Origin: Bordetella genomosp. 5
GTDB lineage: Bacteria > Pseudomonadota > Gammaproteobacteria > Burkholderiales > Burkholderiaceae_B
NCBI RefSeq assembly: GCF_002261475.1
Contig: NZ_NEVN01000008.1
Coordinates: forward strand, 362,948-426,947
DNA length: 64,000 nucleotides
Reading direction: 5' to 3'
The first letter of the stretch is position 1, and every line of letters starts with the position of its first letter. A model generated the notes under the pieces. It was not told where the DNA came from, did not search any database, and worked only from the letters and a program-made list of their open reading frames with translations. Positions 8,788 to 17,755 of the stretch are shown in pieces. A program made the translations under genes and the position numbers.

Positions 8788-10520
8788 ACGACCAGCTCAT
8801 CCTTTCTCCCGTACAGGCGAGCAGCAGCGTCGGCATCCTGCGTGGCACATGGCGCGCGATGTCCCGCCCTCGCGGCGCGTGGATGGGGCTGGCGATCTCC
8901 GGCTTCCTCATCAACGCGGCCGTCGTGCTGATCTCGCTCTACAGCATGCAGGTCTACGACCGCGTGCTTCCGCAGTTCGGCGTCGCCACGCTGCAAGTGC
9001 TCACGACGGGCGTTCTCATCGCACTCGCGTTTCAGTTTCTGCTGCAAAAGGTGCGGTCCGCGCTGACCCAGGACATGATCGTGGAGGCCGACCGTTACGC
9101 CGCCAATCGCACGTACGAAATGCTGACCGCGTTTCCGCTCGAGCGCCACGCGGCGGGATCGCAGCATCTGGCAAGCCTGGTGCAAGGCCACGAGACCATC
9201 CGCGCGTTTCTCGTCGCCGTCCTGTCGTTCGGCGTGGTCGACCTGCCCTTCGCCGTCATCTTCTACCTGGCCATGGTGTATCTGGGGGGCTGGATGGCAG
9301 GCGTGCCCGCCCTGATCTTCCTGTTGTTGGTGGCGCTCGGCGCTGTACAGCACTACCGGGTGTCAGCCCTTGCCCGCAGTCGCCGCGCGGTCGCCACGGC
9401 CAAGCTCAGCTACCTCACCGAATCGGTCAAGAATCTCGAACTGATCCAGGCGCGCGGAGCACGAGCGTTCATTGCCCGCTGGCGCGATATCGCCGATGAG
9501 TCCGTGCAGGTCGACCTGGAGGCCCGCCGCAACATCGACGGCACCCTCCACGTCGTACAGGCGGCTCAGTCGGCGGGCTACATTCTGATCGTGGCCGTCG
9601 GCGCCTATCAGGCCGTAACCGAGCGCAGCCTGTCCAGCGGCGCGATCGTGGCGGCCACCATTCTGGGCACGCGCGCGCTCGCGCCCCTCGCCGCGCTTCC
9701 GGCGCTGATGATTCAAAGCGCGCAGGCACTGCTCGCCGCGCGCGCCATCGATCAGGTGCTGGGCGCCCCGCCGGCCCAGCCGCCCGGCACGATCGAGCGG
9801 GTGCGGATCCGCGGCGCCTGGACCATACACGGCCTCAGTCACCGCCCGGTCCACAAGAAGGTCGGCATCTACGCCCCTCACCTCGACATACCGGCGGGCG
9901 CCAAGGTCGCGATCATCGGCCCGGCCGGTTCAGGCAAGAGCACCCTGCTGCGCCTGATGGCGGGGCTGCACGCACCGCACCAGGGTGGCGTCTACCTCGA
10001 CGGCATGAGCGTCAACCTGATGTCGCGCCAGTCCCTGGCCTCTCTGGTGGGGTATCTGCCGCAAAGCCCGAGCCTCTTCGCCGGCACGCTGCGCAGCAAC
10101 CTCTGCACGTCCGACCAGATCCCCGACGAAGACGTGCTGCGCGTCGCCCAGGCGATCGGCCTCGACGCTGTCATCGCCGGCGACGATCGCGGGCTCGAAC
10201 TGCCTCTGGGCGAAAACGGCGCGGGCCTGTCGGGCGGGCAGCAGCAACTGGTGGCGCTGGCTCGCACGTTCCTGCAGCCGGCCCAGGCCTATCTGCTCGA
10301 CGAGCCAACGCAGTCGCTGGATCAGACCACCCAGTCCCGTTGCCTCGACGTGCTCGACGCGCTGGCCGCGCAAGGCCGCACCGTCGTGTACGCCACGCAC
10401 AGCGTCGAGGCCGTGCGCCGGGCCGACATTCTTGTGGCGATCTCGCCAGACGGCGTGGTGGTCATGCGCAACCGTGCCGAGGTTCAACAGAGCCTCCCCA
10501 AGGAGGCTGCCGCGCAATGA
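8784..10520 (+). CDS. type I secretion ABC exporter (LapB/RtxB-like, no C39 domain)
   Basis: A 578-residue inner-membrane half-transporter. Six membrane helices span about residues 33-310, followed by a nucleotide-binding domain with Walker A GPAGSGKST (379-387), signature LSGGQ (482-486), Walker B catalytic E507 (YLLDEPT) and a switch His in the ATHS motif. It lacks an N-terminal C39 peptidase, fitting export of an RTX substrate through a C-terminal uncleaved signal. Start and stop codons overlap both neighbours by 4 bp (ATGA), so OMP, ABC and adaptor are translationally coupled. The obvious substrate is the Gly-rich protein encoded at 14355-16766. Confidence 0.9.
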   Translation: MNDQLILSPVQASSSVGILRGTWRAMSRPRGAWMGLAISGFLINAAVVLISLYSMQVYDRVLPQFGVATLQVLTTGVLIALAFQFLLQKVRSALTQDMIVEADRYAANRTYEMLTAFPLERHAAGSQHLASLVQGHETIRAFLVAVLSFGVVDLPFAVIFYLAMVYLGGWMAGVPALIFLLLVALGAVQHYRVSALARSRRAVATAKLSYLTESVKNLELIQARGARAFIARWRDIADESVQVDLEARRNIDGTLHVVQAAQSAGYILIVAVGAYQAVTERSLSSGAIVAATILGTRALAPLAALPALMIQSAQALLAARAIDQVLGAPPAQPPGTIERVRIRGAWTIHGLSHRPVHKKVGIYAPHLDIPAGAKVAIIGPAGSGKSTLLRLMAGLHAPHQGGVYLDGMSVNLMSRQSLASLVGYLPQSPSLFAGTLRSNLCTSDQIPDEDVLRVAQAIGLDAVIAGDDRGLELPLGENGAGLSGGQQQLVALARTFLQPAQAYLLDEPTQSLDQTTQSRCLDVLDALAAQGRTVVYATHSVEAVRRADILVAISPDGVVVMRNRAEVQQSLPKEAAAQ

Positions 10521-11677
10521 GCAAAATTCTGTTCCTGCTGGGCTCGCTGCTCGCCGCGCTGGCGCTGGGCTTCTGGGCATGGGAAGCACCGCTGGACATC
10601 ATCACGCGCGCCCCCGCCCGGGTCGTGTCGTCGCAACACACACAGATCGTGCAGGCCGCCTCCGACGGCGTGCTGGCGCAGCTCGCCGTACGAGAAGGCG
10701 AGCATGTGAGGGCGGGCCAGTTGCTGGCGCGCTTCGAAGACGGCCAGGAATCCGCGGGCGTACAGGCGAGCCGCGCCAAGGTCGCCGCCCTGCGGGCCAC
10801 GCAAACGCGCCTCAAAGCCGAAGTGTTCGGTCGGCCACTCCGGTTCGGGCCCGAGCTCAAGGGATTCGGATCGTTCGTCGCCGACCAGACCGAGCTCCAC
10901 ACCCGGCGCGCCGCCGCGCTCAAGCAGGAGCTCGACGCGCTCGCCAAAGCTCACGCCACCATCTCGCGCGAGCTTTCGCTGGCCGAGCGTCTGCTCAAGC
11001 ACGGCGACATCGGCGAAGCCGAGGTGCTGCGCCTGCGGCGCCAGCTCATCGAAAACGAAGGCGCGGCCAGCACCAAGCGCAGCAACTTCCTGCGCGACGC
11101 ACAGGCGGAGATGTCCAAGGTCAACGAAGAGCTCTCGTCACAGGAGCAGGTGCTGGCCGACCGCGAGATCAACCTCGAACGCACGCGCATCCACGCGCCT
11201 GTCGCCGCAGTCGTGACCAACATCGATATCAACACCATCGGCGCCCGGGTGCGCCCCGGTCAGGTCCTGATGACGCTGCTGCCGACCGGCGCCGCCCTCA
11301 CTCTCGATGCCGACGTCAGTCCGCGCGACGTCGGCCGGATCCTGGTGGGCATGCCCGCCAACATCAAGCTGGATGCCTTCGACTCCAACGTGTACGGCGC
11401 GCTGGTCGGCACCGTCACGTACATCAGCCAGGACGCGCTCGCCAGGCGCGATGAAGGCGGCCGCGACGCTTCGTTTTACCGGGTTCGGATCGCCGTGCGG
11501 GATGCCCCGGCGTCTCACCCGCTGGGCAGCACCAACCCGGCGCCCGACGCGTCCGGCATCAGTCTGCAGGCCGGCATGACCGCCACCGCCGAAATCGTGA
11601 CCGGCCAGCAGACCGTCGCCCAGTACCTGCTGAAGCCGCTGAACAGAACCATGTCGGAGGCATTCAGTGAGCATTGA
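10517..11677 (+). CDS. HlyD-family periplasmic adaptor of the type I secretion system
   Basis: A 386-residue membrane-fusion protein. One N-terminal membrane helix (residues 4-22) is followed by a split biotinyl-lipoyl domain (ADGVLAQLAVREGEHVRAGQ), a long coiled-coil hairpin at about 90-220 and the HlyD beta-barrel (AVVTNIDINTIGARVRPGQ). It bridges the ABC exporter and the outer-membrane channel. The start at 10517 overlaps the ABC stop and is preceded by AGGAGG (10501-10506). An in-frame upstream extension lies wholly inside the ABC gene and is not credible. Confidence 0.9.
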   Translation: MSKILFLLGSLLAALALGFWAWEAPLDIITRAPARVVSSQHTQIVQAASDGVLAQLAVREGEHVRAGQLLARFEDGQESAGVQASRAKVAALRATQTRLKAEVFGRPLRFGPELKGFGSFVADQTELHTRRAAALKQELDALAKAHATISRELSLAERLLKHGDIGEAEVLRLRRQLIENEGAASTKRSNFLRDAQAEMSKVNEELSSQEQVLADREINLERTRIHAPVAAVVTNIDINTIGARVRPGQVLMTLLPTGAALTLDADVSPRDVGRILVGMPANIKLDAFDSNVYGALVGTVTYISQDALARRDEGGRDASFYRVRIAVRDAPASHPLGSTNPAPDASGISLQAGMTATAEIVTGQQTVAQYLLKPLNRTMSEAFSEH

Positions 11678-11754
11678 CGCGTTCCACCACCTGATGCGAT
11701 GCCCCGCCGATCATCGCGCCCGCCCCTTCCGGCATCCGACTCGAGGCATTGACC

Positions 11755-12846
11755 TTGGCCACTCTTAACGAAAACAACTACTGGCCCGGGCTGGTCGACG
11801 CCCTGGTCAACGTGCTGCTCAACCTGCTGTTCATCGTGGCCCTGATGGCCATGGCGATCGGAACGCTGGGCCTGCAGATCGCCAGCCATCCCGAGGAGGC
11901 GGCGCTGTTGGCCGCTGCCAGTTCTTCTGGCCGCATCTTGTTCGCCACCGGCAGCGAAGCGACCGCGTCGACTCGAAATTTCGACAAGGCACGCGACTCG
12001 GCCGGACGTCCGGCTGGCGAGGTAGCCACCTCCCCCACCGGAACGCCGGCTGTCCCGTCGTCATCGGCAACTGCGGCAGCTGCGCCGCTGGCCTCCGCAC
12101 CGCAGCCGCCGCAACCGTTGGCGTCCGCCCTGTTGCCATCCGCGTCGCTGGCCTCCGCGCCGCTGCCGCCGCAACCTTCGGCTTCCGCCCTGTTGCCACC
12201 GGCGCCGCTGGCTTCGGCACCGCTGACCACGGCGCCATTGCTGTCCGCGCCGCTATCGTCCCCGGCACTGCCACCGGCGCCAGCCGCAACGGCTTCTGCG
12301 GCAGCGGGCCTTGCATCCGCCACCGCCCCCTTGATCGCGGAATCCGCCCGCTCCGTCGTACCGTCTGGTAGCCCGGATGCCGCGAGCGCGCGCGCCGGCG
12401 GCCAGACAAGCCGCAGCCCGCGCGCCGCCGGCGAGCGCGGTGCGCAAGAGATTCGGATCGCACTCGGCAGTGGCCCCGCCCGCGACGAGCTCGATGGCCT
12501 GGTCGCGATCTCCGCGGGCCGGGTCTCCGACCCCGCCCTGTCCGTACTGCGCGTCGCGTTCACAGGCGATGCCATGGACGTGCCCGAGCAATATCGCACG
12601 CTGCTGGCCGCCTACGTCCGGCGCGAAGCGATCGGCCCCGACAAGCCGCTCGCGCTGTGGATCAACACGGCCTCGGCGGCTCCTCTGGCGCGGCGCACCG
12701 CCTACCTTCGGCTCGCGGCCGTCCGAAATGTCCTGCTCGACGCGGGCCTGCCGCCCACGGCCCTCAGCACGCGCATTCTGGCCACGCCTGCGATTCACAC
12801 GAGTCAGACCGTTTTCGTCGGCCTTAAATCAAGCACTCCCCGCTAA
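11755..12846 (+). CDS. MotB/TolR-like (SiiA-like) proton-channel subunit with C-terminal OmpA-like domain
   Basis: About 363 residues. The N-terminus (NNYWPGLVDALVNVLLNLLF) gives one membrane helix (about 14-40) with D15 where MotB, TolR and ExbD carry their proton-binding Asp. Residues 90-200 are a Pro/Ala/Ser/Leu-rich linker with imperfect repeats of the PLASAPLPPQ kind. The C-terminal part (about 232-345) looks like a diverged OmpA/MotB peptidoglycan-binding fold: RTAYLRLAAVR (314-324) corresponds to the family's R-containing helix (R319), but the usual ligand Asp is not evident. No ATG fits. I choose TTG 11755 because GAGG (11743-11746) sits eight bases upstream; TTG 11749 would add two residues. 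The gene lies between the adaptor and the MotA-like gene. In Salmonella SPI-4, SiiA plays this part for SiiE secretion. Confidence 0.75.
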   Translation: MATLNENNYWPGLVDALVNVLLNLLFIVALMAMAIGTLGLQIASHPEEAALLAAASSSGRILFATGSEATASTRNFDKARDSAGRPAGEVATSPTGTPAVPSSSATAAAAPLASAPQPPQPLASALLPSASLASAPLPPQPSASALLPPAPLASAPLTTAPLLSAPLSSPALPPAPAATASAAAGLASATAPLIAESARSVVPSGSPDAASARAGGQTSRSPRAAGERGAQEIRIALGSGPARDELDGLVAISAGRVSDPALSVLRVAFTGDAMDVPEQYRTLLAAYVRREAIGPDKPLALWINTASAAPLARRTAYLRLAAVRNVLLDAGLPPTALSTRILATPAIHTSQTVFVGLKSSTPR

Positions 12847-12863
12847 CGTTCGAGAGGCAACTC

Positions 12864-14342
12864 ATGAATTCACCCAACTATCCCCTCGTCGTGCAGCAGC
12901 CGGATCCATCGCCGGACCTCGCCGCCGACGCGCAAGACAGTCCTATAAGCGGAGCTCGGCCCGCGGCTCGACGGCGTGGTGCCATCCGCAACCACTGGAT
13001 AGCAGCGCTGTTTCCCATGATCGCGCTGGTCGTCGGCCTGTATGTCTACCGCCAGGACGTCGCCACCTCCCTGACCGACACGCCGCACCCCATGCTGATC
13101 TATAGCGTGCTGGTTGCCATGATCGTGGGCACGGTAATCACCTATCGCGTTCTGCGGCTGGCCGTCCGCGAGCATCGCCGCATGGAGGCCTACCTGCGGC
13201 GGGCGGATGAGCCCACCTCCGTTGCGGCTCCTGATGCGCGGCGCTCCGCCTACGCGTCCGTATACGCGCTCCTTGGCACCATGCCAAGCAAGACAGCGCG
13301 CGTCGAGTTGGGCCGCAGGCTCGCCGAGGCGCAGCACAGTATCGACGGCAAGCTGACATTGCCCGGCTACGTCGCGGGCTCGCTCGTGGGGATTGGCCTG
13401 GTCGGCACCTTCGTGGGCCTGCTCGGTGCCCTGCGCGAACTGGGCGGTCTGTTCTCGGGGATGATGAGCGCAGCGGCGGGCTCCGGTGGCAGCGCGGCCG
13501 ACATGTTCAGCGCCATGCTGCTCAAGCTTCACGCGCCGATGCAGAGCATGGGCACGGCCTTCGTGGCGTCGCTGTACGGCGTGCTGGGCTCGCTGGTGCT
13601 GGGCGTCGTCCTGGTCATCGTCAGCCGTGCCGTCGCGGCGCTGCTGGGCGAGGTCCGTGAACACGCCTTCTCCTGCTTCGACGCCCGGCTCAACGCCATC
13701 CCCGCCGAACCGTCGCCGCCAGCGCTCGAGCCCGCCATCGACGCCGAAGAGTTCCACCGGCGTCAATCCGCATTGCTGACACTCCTTGAATCCAGCACCG
13801 CCGACACGATCGCGCTGCGCCACACCAGCACCTCGATTGCCGAGAAGGTCGATGCCGCCCTGAATCTGTTTCAAGCCCGTGCCGAACAAGACGCGCAGAT
13901 GCATCGCTTCATGTCAACCGGCTCGCACTGGATGCGTGCCTGGGCCGATATCAGCGAGCAACTCCACGCCCTGCGCGGCGAGCTCAGTCGCGACGACCGT
14001 CAACTCTCCCGCAGCTGGGAATACTTCGCCGCCACGATAGAGGGTCTGCGCGGCGAAATCCGCAGCCTGGCAACGATGTCGGAGCAATGGCACACCGACG
14101 CCACGCAACGCGCCGACGCCACGCAGGCCAACGCCCGCGTCGTGCTGCAGGTAGCCACTGAGCGTATCGACGCGATCGTGGCCGGCGTGACGGCCGCCAA
14201 CGGACAGGACATGCGGGTCACGGTCGAGGCGCTGCACGAATGCCGCGCGTCTTTCGACCGGATCTCTGGCCGACTCGACACCCTGCTGGCCTGCTGGCTC
14301 GAGCAAGAGCAGGCGCATGCCGATTCCCGTTTCACCCAATAA
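12864..14342 (+). CDS. MotA/TolQ/ExbB-like (SiiB-like) proton-channel protein
   Basis: A 492-residue membrane protein. Four likely helices lie at 45-62, 77-97, 167-190 and 231-262. TM3 has the family pattern GIGLVGTFVGLLGAL and TM4 begins MGTAFVASLYGVLGS, both typical of MotA/TolQ/ExbB ion-channel stators. The roughly 230-residue cytoplasmic tail (263-492) is hydrophilic and probably coiled-coil. Ribosome-binding site GAGAGG precedes the ATG. It starts 17 bp after a MotB-like gene and stops 12 bp before the secreted protein gene. I infer that it uses the proton gradient to drive or gate secretion or surface retention. The long tail also resembles ZorA of Zorya defence, but no other Zorya gene is present. 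Confidence 0.78.
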   Translation: MNSPNYPLVVQQPDPSPDLAADAQDSPISGARPAARRRGAIRNHWIAALFPMIALVVGLYVYRQDVATSLTDTPHPMLIYSVLVAMIVGTVITYRVLRLAVREHRRMEAYLRRADEPTSVAAPDARRSAYASVYALLGTMPSKTARVELGRRLAEAQHSIDGKLTLPGYVAGSLVGIGLVGTFVGLLGALRELGGLFSGMMSAAAGSGGSAADMFSAMLLKLHAPMQSMGTAFVASLYGVLGSLVLGVVLVIVSRAVAALLGEVREHAFSCFDARLNAIPAEPSPPALEPAIDAEEFHRRQSALLTLLESSTADTIALRHTSTSIAEKVDAALNLFQARAEQDAQMHRFMSTGSHWMRAWADISEQLHALRGELSRDDRQLSRSWEYFAATIEGLRGEIRSLATMSEQWHTDATQRADATQANARVVLQVATERIDAIVAGVTAANGQDMRVTVEALHECRASFDRISGRLDTLLACWLEQEQAHADSRFTQ

Positions 14343-14354
14343 CGGCAGGACAAC

Positions 14355-16766
14355 ATGAAAGTCCAATCCAAGTTCACGGACGTCCAGAGCATCCAGGTGG
14401 TCGACACCGATCTGGTGGTCAATCTGCGCGGCGGCGGCAAAGAGGTCATCAAGGACGGCGCGCTGCGCTCGATGGCCGACCCCGACTTCGCCGTCGAGTT
14501 CACGGATCAGAGCATCAGCGGAGATCAGCTGCTGAAATCCAGCGGCAAGATCGAGCTCGACGCGGCGAGCCGCCTGTCCGCCAGCTCGGCGAGCGGCAGT
14601 GGCGCGGCGGTCCCCGGCAACGATGTCCCGGTGGATGCCGCGGTGAGCGCGGTCGACACCTCGGCCGCGTCGACCGCAACCGCCGCTGCAAACAGCGGCA
14701 TGATGTCGGGAACCCTGGACTTTCTGCAGCGTTGGCAACCCCTGGTGGTGACGGCGGGCGCGGTGGGCTCGATCTCCGCGGCCGCGCTGTCCGGCCAAGG
14801 ATCGGCCGGCGGAACCACCACGACGGTGGTCAACTCGAGCCCTGGTGGCGCCGGCTCGAACGCCGGAGGAAACAACGCAGGCTCGAGCGGCGGTAGCGGC
14901 TCGGGAAGCGGCAGTGGCGGCGCAAGCTCGGGCGACGGGTCGAGCGGCAGTTCGAACACCGGCGCCGGGTCGGGTGGCAACGCGAACACGGGCTCAGGCT
15001 CGGGCTCGGGCTCGGGCTCGGGCTCAGGCACCGACGGAGAAAGCGGATCCAGCGGTGGCACGGGTACAAATCCCCAGACGCCCACGATTGCGCCCCGTAT
15101 GGAAATCGCGTTGGCGGCCCTGGACGGCTACACGCTGCGTGAGGCACTGAACGGTGAAGCGATCGCCGAGATCCTCGCGCCACAGGGGATGGACATCACC
15201 GTCACCCTGCGCATTGGCTCAACCAACACCACCCTGACCGTCACGGGCGCCGGCAATCAGCCCGTTCCGGTGGTCGTCCCGGGTAGCGCGTTTGCCACCG
15301 CCGGCGCCGGCTCCACCGCGATCATCGTCGCGCAGCAGCCCAGCGGTGAACGCATTGGCAGCGGATCCGTCACGCTCGATATGACCGGGCCCAGTGGCGG
15401 CGCGACGACCTTCCAGCTGGACGGCACTGCCCACCCGCTCACCCTTAAAGACCTCGGTCTGTCCGTCCAACAGTTGCTGGATCACGCGGGCGGCAAGGTG
15501 GTGATCGTCAAAGCCGAAAACCTGACCGTGTATCGCAACGGCACAGCGGTCACGGAATTCACGCTCGAAGACCTGCTGGCCGGCTTGCTGCAGATTCAGC
15601 ACAGCCAGCCCGCCGGCCAGCAGACGCTATCGGGCCCGAGTGGAGCGATGTCCTGGAAGCTGGAAGGCCCCGCCGGCTCCACCGTCACCCCGATCGAAGG
15701 CCATTTCAATTTTGCCAATGGCACCGGTGGCGCCATCATCTGGGGCGACGGCTCCGGCGCCGGCGGCACCGGCTACAAATGGACCAGTGTCGCTCCCGAC
15801 AACGGAACAAATGGCGGCGGCGGCGACGACTTCATCGTCGGTACCACGGGCGGTGACCTCATCTTCGGCGATCGCTCCGGCGGCGGCGCCGGTGGCGGTT
15901 TCTACGCTTCCGGCATCCCCGGAAAAGGCGGGAGCGGCAAGGACTGGATTTACGCCGGTGATGGCGACGACCTCATTTTTGGCGACGGCTTCGACGGCGG
16001 GCGGGGCCTCAGTCGCAACGGCGGTGTGGGGGGCTACGGCGGCGGGGGCGGCGGCTCCGGGAGTAATGCAGGCGGCGCGGGCGGCCTGGGCGGCAATGCG
16101 GGCGCCGGCGCCGGCGGCACCCCGGGTGCTGGAGCAAACAACGGCGGGCTGGGCAACTATGTCACCGACCGCGATGGCAATGGCGACGTCGGGTGGGCAT
16201 CCACCGGCACCGTCGCCACGGTCGTCAGCGACGCGCGCTCTCAGTTTCTCTGGGCGAGCTCCGACATGTTCAGACAAGACATGGGCAACGGCGACGACTA
16301 CATCCATGGCGGCAACGGCAACGACTACATCATGGCCGGCAAAGGCAACGACACCATTTTGGGTGGCCGAGGCAACGACATCATGTATGGCGGCGCGGGC
16401 GTCGGTCGAGCCGCCGGCGAGTCCAACCGTTTCGTCTGGGAGCAGGGCGACGCCGGCAATGGCGCCATCGACGTCATCCGCGACTTCAGCGCATGGAACG
16501 GCACGTCCGGCGACAAACTCGACATCTCGAAACTGCTCGAAAACTTCCACGCCGCCACCGACGACATCAGCCATTGGATCAGGACGGCCGTTGCCACCAC
16601 GCCTAGCGGTCAGGGCTGGGACGCGGGGCGGCAGGGGCTGCTGATCACCATCGATATCGACGGGTTCGGCACCGGCACCGTCACTCAGCAGATTTTCCTG
16701 AGCAACGTCACGGACTCCTCACTCACTGCCGCCGCGCTGATTGCGTCGGGCGCCCTGGTCATCTAG
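14355..16766 (+). CDS. secreted Gly-rich RTX protein with BapA-like N-terminus and T1SS target domain
   Basis: An 803-residue probable surface or secreted protein. Residues 1-65 resemble the prefix domain of BapA/LapF-type biofilm adhesins, containing VDTDLVVNLRGGGKEVI. A hydrophobic Ala-rich stretch (127-146) and a Gly/Ser-only linker (about 160-240, with a pure GS repeat encoded around 14995-15030) follow. A mixed region (245-480) and PGRS-like Gly-rich segments (485-600) come next. Residues 643-685 carry nonapeptide-type calcium-binding repeats (GNGDDYIHGGNGNDYI, GKGNDTILGGRGNDIM). The end (690-803) matches the VCA0849-type type I secretion target: FVWEQGD, then DVIRDF and GDKLDISKLL. It is small for this adhesin class and lacks long Ig-like repeats. 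Ribosome-binding site AGGA. Confidence 0.82.
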   Translation: MKVQSKFTDVQSIQVVDTDLVVNLRGGGKEVIKDGALRSMADPDFAVEFTDQSISGDQLLKSSGKIELDAASRLSASSASGSGAAVPGNDVPVDAAVSAVDTSAASTATAAANSGMMSGTLDFLQRWQPLVVTAGAVGSISAAALSGQGSAGGTTTTVVNSSPGGAGSNAGGNNAGSSGGSGSGSGSGGASSGDGSSGSSNTGAGSGGNANTGSGSGSGSGSGSGTDGESGSSGGTGTNPQTPTIAPRMEIALAALDGYTLREALNGEAIAEILAPQGMDITVTLRIGSTNTTLTVTGAGNQPVPVVVPGSAFATAGAGSTAIIVAQQPSGERIGSGSVTLDMTGPSGGATTFQLDGTAHPLTLKDLGLSVQQLLDHAGGKVVIVKAENLTVYRNGTAVTEFTLEDLLAGLLQIQHSQPAGQQTLSGPSGAMSWKLEGPAGSTVTPIEGHFNFANGTGGAIIWGDGSGAGGTGYKWTSVAPDNGTNGGGGDDFIVGTTGGDLIFGDRSGGGAGGGFYASGIPGKGGSGKDWIYAGDGDDLIFGDGFDGGRGLSRNGGVGGYGGGGGGSGSNAGGAGGLGGNAGAGAGGTPGAGANNGGLGNYVTDRDGNGDVGWASTGTVATVVSDARSQFLWASSDMFRQDMGNGDDYIHGGNGNDYIMAGKGNDTILGGRGNDIMYGGAGVGRAAGESNRFVWEQGDAGNGAIDVIRDFSAWNGTSGDKLDISKLLENFHAATDDISHWIRTAVATTPSGQGWDAGRQGLLITIDIDGFGTGTVTQQIFLSNVTDSSLTAAALIASGALVI

Positions 16767-16774
16767 GAACGGGC

Positions 16775-17674
16775 ATGGCTCTGCACAGTGGGCAAAGTGG
16801 CGTGTGGCCCGGGTACGTCGCGGCGCTGGCCGGCGTCACGGTCAGCATTCTGGCGCTCATCGCCACGCTCTCGTTGAGCATCCTCCAAGCCGCAAGAACG
16901 GCGGGCGAGATCGAGCACATCGAGCAAGAGCGCACAGCCGCCGCCGGCTCGGCGTCCCCCGCGACGGCCGCTTCCAGCGCGTCGACCGGCGCGGCGGGCG
17001 CTGGGATTAGCCAGACGCCGCTTGCGGCGGATGCCGGGCCGGGTGGCTCCTCCGCTGCCCCCGCGCAGATCGCGCAAGCCCCGACGGCCACGGCCGCGCC
17101 ACAGGCGGCAGTGCCATCGACCTCCGCGCCGATATCCGCGTCGCCACCTGCCGAGGCAACGCCACCAGAGATGTCCATTGCCGGGGCGATGCCCGCCGAG
17201 GCAGCACCACCAGAGGTGCCCGTTGTCGGAGCGATGCCCGCCGAGGCAAAGACACCCGGCGCGGCCACTCCTGAGGGCAGCGTTTCCGAAACGCCGACCT
17301 CCCCGAGTCGCGCCGCCACGGAGGCCGCCCGCCCGGCGGAGCAAACCTCGCCTCCGGGACGGCCGCGCGTGGTGCTGAACTTTGCCCAAGCGGCCGTCCG
17401 CGTCCCGCAAGCGGATCGTGCAAAAGTGGTCGACGGGCTACGCCGGCTCTCGCTGGGCCCCGACGTACCGATTCTGGTGTGCGCGTACGCGCCGGGCGGC
17501 ACTGCGGATCAGCGCACGGCCTATCTGCGGGCGCTCGGCATTCGCGAGATGTTGATGGAAAGCGGGCGTGCGGCGAGCACCATTTCCTTGCGCATCGCCT
17601 CGGCCCCCCGGGGCGGCGAAGTGGCTATCCAGGCAGCTAGCGTCGGCTGCGCATCCGCCGCTCGCGGGAGGTGA
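16775..17674 (+). CDS. second MotB-like protein, lacking the membrane Asp
   Basis: A 299-residue protein with one N-terminal membrane helix (about 14-37), an Ala/Pro/Ser-rich linker (55-195) and a C-terminal OmpA-like region (197-279). Its start, GVWPGYVAAL, aligns with WPGLVDAL of the MotB-like protein at 11755-12846, but the proton-binding Asp position is A16. The C-terminal motif QRTAYLRALGIREML (246-260) is shared with that paralogue, including R252. AGGAA precedes the ATG, and the gene follows the RTX gene by 8 bp as the last of the operon. I infer that it partners the Asp-bearing paralogue in an asymmetric dimer or acts as a peptidoglycan anchor. No named family is assigned. Confidence 0.65.
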   Translation: MALHSGQSGVWPGYVAALAGVTVSILALIATLSLSILQAARTAGEIEHIEQERTAAAGSASPATAASSASTGAAGAGISQTPLAADAGPGGSSAAPAQIAQAPTATAAPQAAVPSTSAPISASPPAEATPPEMSIAGAMPAEAAPPEVPVVGAMPAEAKTPGAATPEGSVSETPTSPSRAATEAARPAEQTSPPGRPRVVLNFAQAAVRVPQADRAKVVDGLRRLSLGPDVPILVCAYAPGGTADQRTAYLRALGIREMLMESGRAASTISLRIASAPRGGEVAIQAASVGCASAARGR

Positions 17675-17721
17675 CGCGGCGCTCCGGACACGCTGAACGC
17701 TCGCCGTCGTGTCGGCGCGTA

Positions 17722-17749
17722 TTGACATTAATTGCCTAGGCAGTAAAAT
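17722..17749 (+). promoter_or_regulatory. promoter and MarR operator of the marR-type gene
   Basis: TTGACA (17722-17727) and TAAAAT (17744-17749) with a 16-bp spacer form a strong sigma70 promoter. The spacer contains the palindrome TTGCCTAGGCAG (17732-17743). The same TTGCCTAG core recurs before the efflux genes at 18337-18343, so this is probably the regulator's own operator and implies autorepression. Confidence 0.7.
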
Positions 17750-17755
17750 CCAGCC

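Noticed and set aside
14995..15035. Tandem GGCTCG repeats as a CRISPR-like or intergenic array
   Set aside because: The repeats are in frame inside the RTX gene and encode a Gly-Ser linker; there are no spacers.
11755..17674. Zorya-type anti-phage defence (MotA-like and MotB-like proteins with a long tail)
   Set aside because: No ZorC, ZorD or ZorE-like gene is present and the pair is embedded in a complete type I secretion operon.
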